This document shows, one piece after another, positions 26,837 through 35,953 of a DNA stretch of 57,233 bases. The notes under the pieces were generated by a model, which had not been told where the DNA came from, did no database searches, and saw only the letters and a program-made list of their open reading frames with translations. The stretch covers positions 1-57,233 of the forward strand of contig JBGSVW010000021.1 of assembly GCA_041752735.1 (NCBI GenBank), written 5' to 3'. This DNA is from UBA1422 sp041752735. Lineage in GTDB: Bacteria > Bacillota > Clostridia > Peptostreptococcales > Anaerovoracaceae. Every line of letters begins with the position of its first letter. Position 1 is the stretch's first letter. The position numbers and the translations under genes were made by a program.

Positions 26837-26865
26837 TTTTACTCTACCTACTGTGCAGTTATACA

Positions 26866-26909
26866 TAAAAAATGACTCCTGTTTCGGCAATAAGCCAAAA
26901 CTAGGAGTC
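26866..26909 (-). terminator. Riboswitch-controlled terminator before crcB
   Basis: On the minus strand TGACTCCT pairs with AGGAGTCA around a loop, followed by six T residues. The 5' arm is the conserved end of the fluoride aptamer, so ligand binding should prevent terminator formation. Confidence 0.8.
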
Positions 26910-26947
26910 ATCAGCATTTCGCAATTATGGCGAACTCCATCGCCTTA
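26901..26947 (-). ncRNA. Fluoride (crcB-motif) riboswitch aptamer
   Basis: The minus strand reads GGCGATGGAGTTCGCC (26929-26944), followed by ATAA, a short hairpin and CTGATGACTCCTAG (26901-26914). These are the conserved blocks of the fluoride riboswitch, nearly identical to the known crcB aptamers. It lies directly before two fluoride exporter genes, and its 3' block forms the terminator arm, so F- should activate expression. Confidence 0.95.
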
Positions 26948-27000
26948 TGGAAGATTATCATAATCTTGCGGGAGTTGCAAGTAAATTCCATCCGCCGCTG

Positions 27001-28095
27001 TTATGCACCAATCCCTTTCAAGTTTTTTAAGATTTCAATCAGTGCTTTGAAACTAGCTGTCATATGAGCTGTGTTGCCAAAATTCATAATGATATGGGTT
27101 TGGGTTTTTTCATCATAAAACATATGTGTGGCCAGAACTCCAATATGACCGGTGACTCGAGGGAAGCCTTTTAGGAGAAAAAAGAAGTCTTCAAAATGGA
27201 TTTCCATCATCCCAAGCCCATAGTAAATGCCAGGTTGAAACTTGTTTGGGCACTTGGTCATTTCTTGTAACGTAGATGGTTTTACCAGCTGGCCTAATCT
27301 CAACGCTTGTTGGAACTTGAGTAGATCCATCAACGTGGATACAATTCCACCGCCTGCCCAATCACAACTGACACTGGTAAACGTACTGACTTCAGTGCCG
27401 TTGAGCCAAAGCTTTTCAAGGGGCTTTTTGGGTTGATTCACCGGTTCACCATAGAACATCAGATAGGTATCATTCATGCCCAAAGGTACAAAGAATTCCT
27501 CTTCCAAAGACTTATGAAATGGCTTTCCAGTAATTGCTTCAATCACCAGCCCCAAGAGCACATAGCCTGTATCTGAATAATGATAGACCGCACCGGGTTT
27601 TCCCACTGCCTTTTGATTCAATCTGGAAAAATCCAATAGCATAGTAGGCGTCCACTTGGTCCCTGGGTTGTCGATTACCTCTTTGGAAAAGTAGAGTCCG
27701 CTTGTTACAGGGTCATCAAAATAATCAGCAACGCCTGACATATGGCCAATCAGATGCTTCACGGTGACCTGGTCTTGATAATCAACACCTTCAAATACAA
27801 ACAATTTGTCCAACTGCTCCGGAGGTAAAAGTTTACTGACTTTTTCTTCCGTTGACAATAGTCCTCTTTCAATCAGTTGAAATGCCAGTGTTGCTGTGAA
27901 GACTTTGCCGATGCTGGCAAGGTGATAGGGTCTGATCCTGTTTTCGTTTGGATATAAATAATCTATTCCAAGCTTGTCTGACCGGACTAAAATTTGAAGT
28001 CCGGGTTGTTCTTTTAGCTTCATATCCAACTTGGAAAAATAAGCTGTAAGTTTACTGTTGAATCTCTCAGCGTTTATGCTGTTTATTTTATCCAT
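27001..28095 (-). CDS. Serine hydrolase, beta-lactamase class C fold
   Basis: A 364-residue protein of the PBP4*/AmpC-like family. The catalytic SxxK is SIGK in HLASIGKVFTATL, the second motif is YSD in YHYSDTGYVLLG (usually YxN), and HIG in VTGHIGVLATHMF replaces KTG. No signal peptide is present, so it is probably cytosolic. It may be an esterase or D-amino-acid peptidase. I chose ATG 28095 because GGGAGGG lies upstream. It follows the SDR gene by 36 bases and is probably co-transcribed. Confidence 0.82.
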   Translation of the reverse strand: MDKINSINAERFNSKLTAYFSKLDMKLKEQPGLQILVRSDKLGIDYLYPNENRIRPYHLASIGKVFTATLAFQLIERGLLSTEEKVSKLLPPEQLDKLFVFEGVDYQDQVTVKHLIGHMSGVADYFDDPVTSGLYFSKEVIDNPGTKWTPTMLLDFSRLNQKAVGKPGAVYHYSDTGYVLLGLVIEAITGKPFHKSLEEEFFVPLGMNDTYLMFYGEPVNQPKKPLEKLWLNGTEVSTFTSVSCDWAGGGIVSTLMDLLKFQQALRLGQLVKPSTLQEMTKCPNKFQPGIYYGLGMMEIHFEDFFFLLKGFPRVTGHIGVLATHMFYDEKTQTHIIMNFGNTAHMTASFKALIEILKNLKGIGA

Positions 28096-28131
28096 GACCA
28101 TCCCTCCCATTTTTCTCGCTTTGGATGCAAA

Positions 28132-28875
28132 TTATGCCGTTTCGCCACCATCAATTGGAATATGTTGTCCGGTGATATATTTGGCCTGGTCCGATGCCAG
28201 GAAAGCATAAAGGGCTGCAACCTCTTCCGGTTCTGCATGACGCTTCATTGGGATGCCCTCATTGACTACTGCCAGCATTTCATCTGTGTATTCGGCTCTT
28301 TGCATGGGGGTCAGGACATAGCCGGGGCACACTGAGTTGGCTCGCACATAAGGTGCACATTCCAGAGCGATGGTTCTTCCCAGCAGAATAACCCCTGCTT
28401 TGGACACATTATAATCTGTGTAAAACGGGTGTGCATTCATACCATTATTTGAGGCTGTCATCAAGATAACACCTGATTTTTGAGGCATCATTCGATCAAT
28501 TGCTTCCTTGCAACAAAGGTACATTCCATCCAAATTGATGCCAAGCACTTTTCTCCACTGAGCAAAGTCGGTATCAACAAACTTGTTTCTGATGCTGATC
28601 CCCGCATTGGAGATTAGGATATCAATTCCGCCAAGGATCCGGTCAACCTGCAAAAATCCTTCTCTTACACTATCTTCTTTGCTTACATCCACAGCCACAA
28701 TTCCGGCTAGGCCTGGCATCGCTTCTTTCGCTGTGGGGAATGCGGACTGGTTGATATCAAAGACGATGACATTTGCGCCTTCTGCGATAAACCGTTGTGC
28801 CGTTGCCATTCCAATGCCGCTTGCGCCTCCTGTAATCACAACCCGTTTGTTTTTTAGATCTGGATACTGTGCCAT
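28132..28875 (-). CDS. Short-chain dehydrogenase/reductase
   Basis: A 247-residue classical SDR. It has the NAD(P)-binding TGGASGIG, DI at the end of beta-2 (IVFDINQS, favouring NAD(H)), SNAG as the NNAG motif, the catalytic Ser in MTASNNG and YNVSK as the YxxxK pair. The substrate cannot be read from the sequence; sugar or polyol dehydrogenases are the closest general class. GGAGGTTTCAT precedes the ATG at 28875. Confidence 0.88.
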   Translation of the reverse strand: MAQYPDLKNKRVVITGGASGIGMATAQRFIAEGANVIVFDINQSAFPTAKEAMPGLAGIVAVDVSKEDSVREGFLQVDRILGGIDILISNAGISIRNKFVDTDFAQWRKVLGINLDGMYLCCKEAIDRMMPQKSGVILMTASNNGMNAHPFYTDYNVSKAGVILLGRTIALECAPYVRANSVCPGYVLTPMQRAEYTDEMLAVVNEGIPMKRHAEPEEVAALYAFLASDQAKYITGQHIPIDGGETA

Positions 28876-28918
28876 ATGAAACCTCCTGCAATTGAAAGAT
28901 AAATGTTCATTAAAGATG

Positions 28919-28947
28919 ATTATATTCCAATGTATATGTAAACACAA
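28919..28947 (-). promoter_or_regulatory. Promoter of the SDR/serine hydrolase unit
   Basis: TTGTGT (28942-28947), 17-base spacer and TATAAT (28919-28924) on the minus strand, about 45 bases upstream of the SDR start. Confidence 0.55.
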
Positions 28948-29058
28948 TATTTGGTATGTAAGTAACTGAATCACTGAAAATATTTATAATTAGTTTTAAA
29001 ATAAAATAAATTGATGAATTTATATTCATATTCTTAATATACTGAAACGGAGATCATC

Positions 29059-29220
29059 ATGATATTGAATATTATAGGCGGTGTTTTCATTGGTGGAGCT
29101 TTGGGCTTTGTCTACTATAAACTCGTTGGTTGCCCCAGTGGTTCTTGTCCAATCACGGCAAAACCCCAAAATACCATAATCTATGGTGCTGTCATGGGAT
29201 TGTTAATCAGCATTATATAA
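29059..29220 (+). CDS. Small membrane protein, DUF6132-like
   Basis: A 53-residue protein with two hydrophobic segments (about residues 3-20 and 39-53) separated by a CPSGSCPITAKP loop. The Gly-rich first helix ending in YYKLVGCPSGSCPI, and the second ending at the C-terminus, fit the DUF6132 pattern. GGAGA precedes the ATG, and a strong terminator follows. Upstream AT-rich DNA (28981-29055) contains ATGAAT-TTAT-ATTCAT (29014-29029) within a plausible promoter TTGATG...TAATAT. Confidence 0.7.
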   Translation: MILNIIGGVFIGGALGFVYYKLVGCPSGSCPITAKPQNTIIYGAVMGLLISII

Positions 29221-29250
29221 CTAATCAATTAAACTAACCTGTTAAATAAA

Positions 29251-29278
29251 AACCGGCTACAGAATGAAGTAGCCGGTT
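29251..29278. terminator. Bidirectional terminator between DUF6132-like and surface protein genes
   Basis: AACCGGCTAC (29251-29260) pairs perfectly with GTAGCCGGTT (29269-29278), with A/T runs on both sides. It serves the convergent small membrane protein (+) and giant surface protein (-). Confidence 0.9.
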
Positions 29279-29311
29279 TCATATTTTTTGAATCATGAAA
29301 AACGTTAAGGA

Positions 29312-32300
29312 CTATAACTGTTCTTGCTTTCTACTAAATGAATACCCCATGCCCAGCAATCCGATGATTGCCAGAAATCCAAGAAAATACATATCGCGAG
29401 GATCACCGGTATCGGCACCTTCGTCATTGGGGAATTCTTCTAATGACTTGTCGTACTCATTATGAAAGAGAATAGAATCAACTTCAACAAGATTTCCTGC
29501 TGCGTCTACCTTGTATATCGTCTTATCTACTTTTAATGAGCCATCCCTCAAATCCGTTATATGTACCTTCACTTGATATTCCGTCTGATCATATCTAATT
29601 GTGCGAACTTTGTTGTTTACTTCCTTAATCTTATAGGTGAAGTCTTTTCCATCATCTGCCGCTGTATAATGAATCGCAGGGAAGAAAACATCACCGGTTG
29701 ATGCATTTTTCGCAATCACGGTTTCTCCGATTGAATTGCCGGACAGCGGGTCTATCTGTTGCCAAGCAAAGCTGAATTCACTATTAACCAGCAATCTCCC
29801 TGAAATTGTTTTATGGGCGGCAATTGCCAGTGTACCCGCAGCACTATAGGCGTTCACAAAAGATGCCGTCTGGGTCTCGTCTAGCACTATGCTTCCGATT
29901 GCATCTGTACTTGTCGTCGTATATCCTGCGCCGGAATAGTCTGTTTCGACCACTGAATACATAGTCCCTTTTGGTATCCCTACAATAGTAATGCTCTGAC
30001 CATGGGATAAGGAGAAAGTATCACCGCTTGCAATGGTACCACTTGGTGTACCGGCTCCGATATAGTTGAATGTATCTGTTATCCCTACCAATGTTAATGT
30101 AAATACAAACTGTTTCGTGGCATCAGCCCCTTCTCCTTCAACTGTTTTGGTAACTCGTAGATTCCCTACAGTTCCTTCCGAAAAGTTCTGGACTGTTATT
30201 ATGTTGGCACTCACGCCAGTTTGTTCATCAATCGATGATGTAACCGTCGAACCGTTGGTCGTAACAACCAACGAATGGTCTACACCTTCCAACGCAAATC
30301 CTTCTGGTGCCAGTGTTTCTCGCAGTATGTACTCACCGTCAGGGATAACTTTGAGTTTGAGTGTCCCATCTGCCCCGGTAATGCCCTGTTTAATTACGGT
30401 TGTTCCGTCAATTGCAAATAGCGTAAATTCAGCACCAGCAAGGGGCGTACCTGAGTCATCGTTTTTTGTGATGCTGATCCAGCCATTCTTCAGCAAACTG
30501 GCGCTTCCGTCTGATGCTGAAATAGTATATGGCTTTGAGGTATCTTCTTGGTTCGTGCTACTTCCCAGCAAGGAAACTTGATTTGTTATGGTTCCCGGCT
30601 CCCCGGTAATATCGGTGAGATAGCTAAAGCGATAAGCATTCGTGTTGTCAGGGAAAATAAAGCTGAGCACACGCGTTGCATTATTATAGATTATATTGAC
30701 CCCCAACTCCAGGGTAACCGAATCCCCTAATGTATAGCTCCCATTTGCGTTGAGCGTCATCTCATTGGCCGATATATTACCATCTAGGATTAATCGTCCA
30801 CTTGAATCCATGCGCAAATCAATACCGATTGGCAACTGGTCTTCCAGTTTGTATCCGGTTTGTGCAACGTCATAAGGTTTATACTCCACAGTCCAAAGCA
30901 ACTCTCCGGCCGTGGGTTGTGTCGTGGTTTTATCCAATATTCGACTGGTGATGCCTACATTCTGATAACTACTTACACCGGTACTCCAGTTCTCTGTTTT
31001 CAAAGAAACATCGTTACGTTCAGTTATGGTCTGGTTTACAGAGAAATACTCTGCATTTGTTTCGTCGGTGGGTTGTGCTTTCACGAGAATCACATAAGGG
31101 CTATCCAACGAATCAAAGGTAAAGGTCGCAATACGTCCGCTGAAATCAGCAGTAAGGCCCGTTACCGTATCAGGGGTTGTATCATTCGCAGCAACATTCC
31201 CATTGGATTGTCCTGTTCCTTCAAAAGCAAGGTAATTGGATCCATCTATTATTTCTACAAATTCCCATCCTTCCGGCAAGGTATCAGTAACGGTTGCAAC
31301 CCCCAATGCTTGTCCCGCTGCATTTATGGCATTGGTCACATCAATGCCATCCGCATTGATAGAGAGTCGGAAAATAGCCGATTTTTCCTGATAGTCGAAC
31401 CCTAGCGATGCATCACTGGTCAGCCAGGAGTTTACTCCTGCTGCTGGATTTGGTATCGCTTGGCGATTGAGCAATCTCTTTTGCAGCATTCGATTAATAT
31501 AGCTGACGTTTGCAGTCGCGGCATTCAATTTTGCATTAGCACTGAACAGGGTCGCTGTGTTTGAAACTGTAGAGGTTTTATTGCCGGCAAATATGTTGGG
31601 ATTGACTACTTGACTATCAAATCTGAATGTGTTAACCGCAGTAGTTGACAAACCCGTGATTTCCAGGAGGTCCGCAACCTGTGTGGTGCCCTGAAAAATG
31701 GGAATCACATTAACTGTGAACGAGCCGTCAAAATTATCGGCATATTTCTGTCCATAACGCGGTGTTAGATCTGTAGTTGCAATGCCACTTGGAATCCCTG
31801 TAACTGTTGAAAGGTTGATACTAGTCCCATAGACCAGCAGATCATACACCTTCAGGCTCGGGATGGATTGCTGTCTTGTATCCACATTGACAGTCCATCG
31901 AACTTTTTGGTTCGCGGTATCCGTAACACCAGATTTTGAAATGGCATTGTATCCTACCTCAACTGCAATATTTCCAGACCCTAGGCTATATCCCGTGGAT
32001 CCCAGCCATTTTATACTGGCCGAATTGGTATAGGTTGTAATTTTTGCTGTATATGTTTCATCGGGTACATTGGTCACGATGGTCAAAAGAATCATTGAAT
32101 TGATGTTTCCAATGGCATATTCTCCGGCAGTGGGTGTGATTGAGGTTGCAGTATCCCAGGCTGTTCCCGTCCACGTTTGCCAAGTGGCAGACTGTAGGGT
32201 CAATCCGGATGGCAGCACATCGGTAATGACTACATCGTTAAGTGTCGCACCCATATGGTTGGCAGTAATCGTCCATGTAATCGTCCGATTTGTTGGATCA

Positions 32301-33313
32301 TATATCCCTGAGCTGCCTGCATCACTTGAAATGCCGGATTTCTCAATCCATTTTGGCGTAAATTTTACTTCGTATTGTCCATCATCTACTACTGTAGATT
32401 CGCTATCGAGAAGCTGAGCATTATTGGTCACCGTTTGCTCAGTGGTAGCATAGAACTTGCTATCGGATATTTCTGTCTTGAATGTGATTACCTTAGGGCT
32501 GGTTGAATCTTCAGGAAAAACATAACCTAGTGTATTGTCGACTGAATCATAAACCGGGGAAACCGATGTTCCATCCACTTTAAACGACGCATCTATGTAT
32601 TCCCCTACACTTTGCAAGTCGTCATAGAAATTGTAGTCTTCCAGGTCAATAGCCACACTACCCTGTGTTGCTTCAATCGTAACACTCCATTCAATGCTCT
32701 GGTTTGCCAAGTCAGCTGTACCAGTTTTCGTCACATTATATTCAATTGGAATCTCCGGCACATTCACTGTATATGTTTTGTCTAATATTGCCACGAGATG
32801 ATCTCCCGCGTCGCCATCGGAACCGTTTCCATCATATTCAAAATTGGCGCCAAACTGACACGTTACGGTATTGGAGTCTCCATTAAAAACTGATGCGTCA
32901 CCATCAAAGACGACGGTAGCAGTCACCATTGACGTAACAGGATCAGTCGCAAATGTGGCGTGCCCAACCAAAAGTGTACCCATTTTTAATTCGATTGATG
33001 CGCCTGTAGGTACTGTGAACGCATCACTCAGCTCAAAAGTCACTGTATCTCCCTGCTGAACAGTGGTGGATGGTGTGGGGTCGTCGCCCTCAACCGGTAC
33101 GCCGAATGATATTTCAACCCTTATTGGCATAGTACTGGTTATGGTTCCGTCATCAGGGATGGACACACCATCCTGTGTGACAGTTGCCGAAAGATTTGTA
33201 AGCACACTGGGATTTATATTCGCTGCATAGACAAGGCCAAAGGGGAAAAGGTTAATAGCCATGACGAGCAATACAATCCAAGTTGTTATTATCATTTTTT
33301 TTGTTTTTTTCAT
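29312..33313 (-). CDS. Giant cell-surface adhesin-like protein with isopeptide/Cna-B-type domains
   Basis: A 1333-residue exported protein. A signal peptide (residues 1-31) precedes many beta-sandwich repeats of collagen-adhesin and DUF11-like type, each beginning near phrases such as ISKSGVTDTANQKVRW or VTKTGTADLANQSIEW. A SpaA/Cna-B domain (ITKNDDSGTPLAGAEFTLF to ILRETLAPEGF) follows, and then Spy0128/FctA-like pilin domains. The C-terminus has a hydrophobic helix and a basic tail (SFSRKQEQL), preceded by GADTGDP where an LPXTG motif would be expected. The start at 33313 is chosen for the signal peptide; an in-frame ATG 12 codons upstream is possible, and neither has a strong ribosome site. 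Confidence 0.85.
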   Translation of the reverse strand: MKKTKKMIITTWIVLLVMAINLFPFGLVYAANINPSVLTNLSATVTQDGVSIPDDGTITSTMPIRVEISFGVPVEGDDPTPSTTVQQGDTVTFELSDAFTVPTGASIELKMGTLLVGHATFATDPVTSMVTATVVFDGDASVFNGDSNTVTCQFGANFEYDGNGSDGDAGDHLVAILDKTYTVNVPEIPIEYNVTKTGTADLANQSIEWSVTIEATQGSVAIDLEDYNFYDDLQSVGEYIDASFKVDGTSVSPVYDSVDNTLGYVFPEDSTSPKVITFKTEISDSKFYATTEQTVTNNAQLLDSESTVVDDGQYEVKFTPKWIEKSGISSDAGSSGIYDPTNRTITWTITANHMGATLNDVVITDVLPSGLTLQSATWQTWTGTAWDTATSITPTAGEYAIGNINSMILLTIVTNVPDETYTAKITTYTNSASIKWLGSTGYSLGSGNIAVEVGYNAISKSGVTDTANQKVRWTVNVDTRQQSIPSLKVYDLLVYGTSINLSTVTGIPSGIATTDLTPRYGQKYADNFDGSFTVNVIPIFQGTTQVADLLEITGLSTTAVNTFRFDSQVVNPNIFAGNKTSTVSNTATLFSANAKLNAATANVSYINRMLQKRLLNRQAIPNPAAGVNSWLTSDASLGFDYQEKSAIFRLSINADGIDVTNAINAAGQALGVATVTDTLPEGWEFVEIIDGSNYLAFEGTGQSNGNVAANDTTPDTVTGLTADFSGRIATFTFDSLDSPYVILVKAQPTDETNAEYFSVNQTITERNDVSLKTENWSTGVSSYQNVGITSRILDKTTTQPTAGELLWTVEYKPYDVAQTGYKLEDQLPIGIDLRMDSSGRLILDGNISANEMTLNANGSYTLGDSVTLELGVNIIYNNATRVLSFIFPDNTNAYRFSYLTDITGEPGTITNQVSLLGSSTNQEDTSKPYTISASDGSASLLKNGWISITKNDDSGTPLAGAEFTLFAIDGTTVIKQGITGADGTLKLKVIPDGEYILRETLAPEGFALEGVDHSLVVTTNGSTVTSSIDEQTGVSANIITVQNFSEGTVGNLRVTKTVEGEGADATKQFVFTLTLVGITDTFNYIGAGTPSGTIASGDTFSLSHGQSITIVGIPKGTMYSVVETDYSGAGYTTTSTDAIGSIVLDETQTASFVNAYSAAGTLAIAAHKTISGRLLVNSEFSFAWQQIDPLSGNSIGETVIAKNASTGDVFFPAIHYTAADDGKDFTYKIKEVNNKVRTIRYDQTEYQVKVHITDLRDGSLKVDKTIYKVDAAGNLVEVDSILFHNEYDKSLEEFPNDEGADTGDPRDMYFLGFLAIIGLLGMGYSFSRKQEQL

Positions 33314-33602
33314 TTTATTACCAAGCTTTCTACTTTTCTGCAAATCCATAGAGCATTGATATGCAATTGATATTATCTGGACGCATATGTATTGTATAAG
33401 TTTACTTTACGGGTAAACTTAAATCAAGAAGAAGTTGTTCCAATCGAATAGATAGCCCGAATGGCGGGGCTAACACTTGGAACCCCCTCAGGCATGCCCT
33501 TACAAAATGATAGAATGCACACCCCTCAGGTCAAATTGTTTGACATTAGCCAAGGGGGTGTGCATTTTTTTATTCAGTACTATTAATCTCTAATCATATA
33601 AT
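33314..33602. other. 289-base intergenic region with three structured elements
   Basis: This gap between the adhesin and the first symporter holds three inverted repeats: AAGTTTAC-N7-GTAAACTT (33398-33420); a nested stem GTTCCAA...TTGGAAC enclosing TAGCCC...GGGCTA (33437-33483); and ATGCACACCCC...GGGGTGTGCAT followed by seven T residues on the plus strand (33515-33571). No ORF is credible. A TTGATA-17-TATTGT pair near 33367-33395 could start a plus-strand transcript. The minus-strand reading could be the adhesin leader instead. I do not recognise a known riboswitch class. Confidence 0.45.
33515..33571 (+). terminator. Strong terminator-like hairpin on the plus strand
   Basis: An 11-base-pair stem ATGCACACCCC/GGGGTGTGCAT, with an inner TCAAA-TTG-TTTGA stem, ends in TTTTTTT on the plus strand. 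No plus-strand gene is annotated before it. The reverse reading lacks a good U-tract, but might still terminate the symporter transcript. Confidence 0.6.
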
Positions 33603-35051
33603 TTATTTTAAAGAAAGGCTGTTAAATTTATCTGGTAATATCATATTCAGTAATCCGAAAAACAGCAAAGGCGCACTAAACGATACTATGGTTGCTACAA
33701 ATCCGTCAAAATCCGGATTCTTTAAATATAACCATACAGCCAACCCAAGCAGGATTCCTAGTGCTGTCCCCACAATTCCTTGATTTCCGAATTTCTTACG
33801 AAATAGCAATCCGCAGCACAATGTGGCACATGGTGCTGCAAAGAAAATTCCACTGAATGTATCAATACTCAGCAAAGATATATTTTCAAGAGACAGAGCA
33901 ATTAAGCCACAAAATCCACCTGTCAAAACGGTGAAGATTTTTCCAAATCTCAAAGCTTCTCTCACATTGCCATTTTCTGATATTTGTGTGTGGAAAATTT
34001 CAGTTGCAGCCAGAGAAAAAATGCCCATTAAACAATTGATTATGGTAGTCATGACAACACATAGGATGGCAATAGAAAACGCTACTGCCAAGGAATAACC
34101 ATAACGTTCTATGAAAACTGTTTGTATTAAGACTTCACCAAAGCTACTTATGGTTCCGTGGTTTCCTGTGTTCGCATACACTAGAAAGCCAAATATTAAT
34201 GAGCAACATAATGTAATCGGAATCCATATGGTTAATCCACCAAGCAACTGTGCCCGAATGAACGTTTTCTCATTCGTGGCAACCTTAGCCTTCAGCCAAT
34301 ATCCTTGATCCATAACACTTTGAGCGAATCCAACGATAATCGCAATGATAAAGTAACGGAATGCACCGTAAGAAAAAACGTTCATGAAAGAGTCTCTTCT
34401 TCCGTTAGGTTCAGTGGCATTCTCCGGTAATGCAAACAGGCCTGAGAGATTCTGATATGAAATGATGAAAAAAATTCCACCAAACAACGATGCAATCAAA
34501 ACAAAGTTTATAACATCATTCACCAACACCCCCCGCATACCTGATTTCACGACAAATGTAATAGCAAGCACCAAGGATAAAAAGGCAATTTTTTTGAAAG
34601 AAGTGCCATAAACTGAAGAAAACACCAGGCCGATTCCTACGGCCTGTTCAACCATAATATAAATTGCGACAAGAATTGCAAAAGCAAAAAACATCCTTTG
34701 TGTGGCCGGCGAAAACCGTTTCTTCAAGTATCCGGTTGCAAAAGAAGGTTCTCCCATTAGGCGGTTGGCTTTGACAATCACGATTACTGTTAACACATAT
34801 CCTACTGATGCCCCAAAAACATAGGCAAATCCACCAGAAATCCCATAAATGTAGGAAGCTTCCGCCGCTCCCAACACGGAAGTCGCCCAAAACCATGAAT
34901 TAAATACGTTGCAGGTAAGGAGATATGTTCCCGCTGCGCTATCATGATATAAAAACTGTGTAAGGGAATACTGGCGAATCCCTTTTTTTTGAAAAAGATA
35001 TACGCTTGCTAGTACAACAAAGTAGCTAAAAATTAAAAGATATCCTATCAT
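33603..35051 (-). CDS. Sodium:solute symporter (SSS family) 1
   Basis: A 482-residue membrane protein with about 13 segments, of the SSS (SLC5-like) family. The segment NSWFWATSVLGAAEASYIYGISGGFAYVFGA is near-identical in style to the second symporter (VSWIWTTTIMGAAEAGMWYG), so the two are close paralogues. The solute is unknown. GGAGACA precedes the ATG. It lies behind the nitrilase-family gene after a terminator hairpin. Confidence 0.9.
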   Translation of the reverse strand: MIGYLLIFSYFVVLASVYLFQKKGIRQYSLTQFLYHDSAAGTYLLTCNVFNSWFWATSVLGAAEASYIYGISGGFAYVFGASVGYVLTVIVIVKANRLMGEPSFATGYLKKRFSPATQRMFFAFAILVAIYIMVEQAVGIGLVFSSVYGTSFKKIAFLSLVLAITFVVKSGMRGVLVNDVINFVLIASLFGGIFFIISYQNLSGLFALPENATEPNGRRDSFMNVFSYGAFRYFIIAIIVGFAQSVMDQGYWLKAKVATNEKTFIRAQLLGGLTIWIPITLCCSLIFGFLVYANTGNHGTISSFGEVLIQTVFIERYGYSLAVAFSIAILCVVMTTIINCLMGIFSLAATEIFHTQISENGNVREALRFGKIFTVLTGGFCGLIALSLENISLLSIDTFSGIFFAAPCATLCCGLLFRKKFGNQGIVGTALGILLGLAVWLYLKNPDFDGFVATIVSFSAPLLFFGLLNMILPDKFNSLSLK

Positions 35052-35081
35052 CCAGTTGTCTCCTTATGGGAACATTATAAC

Positions 35082-35110
35082 AAAAGGGGAAGGATTTTCC
35101 TTCCCCTTTT
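35082..35110 (-). terminator. Terminator after the nitrilase-family gene
   Basis: AAAAGGGGAAGGA (35082-35094) pairs perfectly with TCCTTCCCCTTTT (35098-35110) around a three-base loop. It lies between the amidohydrolase gene and symporter 1, so it may reduce read-through. A TATAAT (35074-35079) just downstream may help start symporter 1, but has no clear -35. Confidence 0.8.
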
Positions 35111-35114
35111 TTAT

Positions 35115-35939
35115 TTAGTACTTTCTGACTAGTTCTTCATAGGTGTCTGGTCTTCTGTCCTTAAAGAATGTGTAATATCGCTGTCGTTCTCTTTGGGTCA
35201 TGGTTAGGTCCAATTCGGCGGCAATGTAGCCTTCGATTTCTTCATCGAGCGCAGCAATTTCCTTACCGATTGGGTCGATAATTTTACTATGGCCAAAGAA
35301 TCCAAGTTCCAGGTCATCACCAATTCGGTTTGCTGCAATTAAGTGAAGTGTGTTGTCGAATGCTCTGGCTTTGGTTATCAAGTCCCAATCATCGGAATAG
35401 GGTTTTTCCCAGTTGGTACAAACTACCAACAAATCCGCTCCTTGAAGGGCATACGATCTGGCTACTTCAGGGAATCCGGTATCCCAGCAGATCATCACAC
35501 CAACTTTGCCAAAGGATGTGTCATATAAAGGATAATCGCAACCTGGGCGGCACCACTGTTTTTCAGTATCAAAGGGGTGTACTTTTCGATATCTTCCTAA
35601 CACCTTCCCTTGGTCATCTATCATGGTGCTTGAATTGTAAAGTACATCGACCAAATTTGGATCCCGTTCCGCGAAACCATAAATGATATGAACACCATAC
35701 TTTTTCGCCAAATTACCCATTGCGATCATGCTCTTCCCTGAAGGAAGCACCTCGGCCATGGCATCAAACTGTTCTTTTGTGCATTCGTACCCTGTGGTAA
35801 TCAGTTCAGGGAAAACAATTAATTGGGTGGCCGGTTTTTCTGTCATCACCCGTTGTACAAACAGTTCCATTTTACTGAGATTTGCTTCATATTGACCCAG
35901 TTCCGGTTTCATCTGTACACATGCTACATGTATGCCCAT
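35115..35939 (-). CDS. Carbon-nitrogen hydrolase (nitrilase superfamily)
   Basis: A 274-residue amidase-type enzyme with the complete Glu-Lys-Cys triad: Glu45 (FPEL), Lys119 (YRKVHPFD) and Cys151 (MICWDTGFPE). It hydrolyses a C-N bond of an amide or carbamoyl compound; the substrate is unknown. It sits between sodium symporters and a small membrane protein, suggesting uptake and hydrolysis of one class of amide. GGAGGTAA precedes the ATG. Confidence 0.92.
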   Translation of the reverse strand: MGIHVACVQMKPELGQYEANLSKMELFVQRVMTEKPATQLIVFPELITTGYECTKEQFDAMAEVLPSGKSMIAMGNLAKKYGVHIIYGFAERDPNLVDVLYNSSTMIDDQGKVLGRYRKVHPFDTEKQWCRPGCDYPLYDTSFGKVGVMICWDTGFPEVARSYALQGADLLVVCTNWEKPYSDDWDLITKARAFDNTLHLIAANRIGDDLELGFFGHSKIIDPIGKEIAALDEEIEGYIAAELDLTMTQRERQRYYTFFKDRRPDTYEELVRKY

Positions 35940-35953
35940 TATGGCTTACCTCC

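Noticed and set aside
26837..26917. N-terminal extension of the first Fluc protein
   Set aside because: It would be encoded by the fluoride riboswitch terminator and has no membrane or family match; a ribosome site supports ATG 26836.
30066..32417. Several plus-strand frames of 60-181 residues across the adhesin gene
   Set aside because: All lie inside one continuous 1333-codon frame and show no ribosome sites or known domains.
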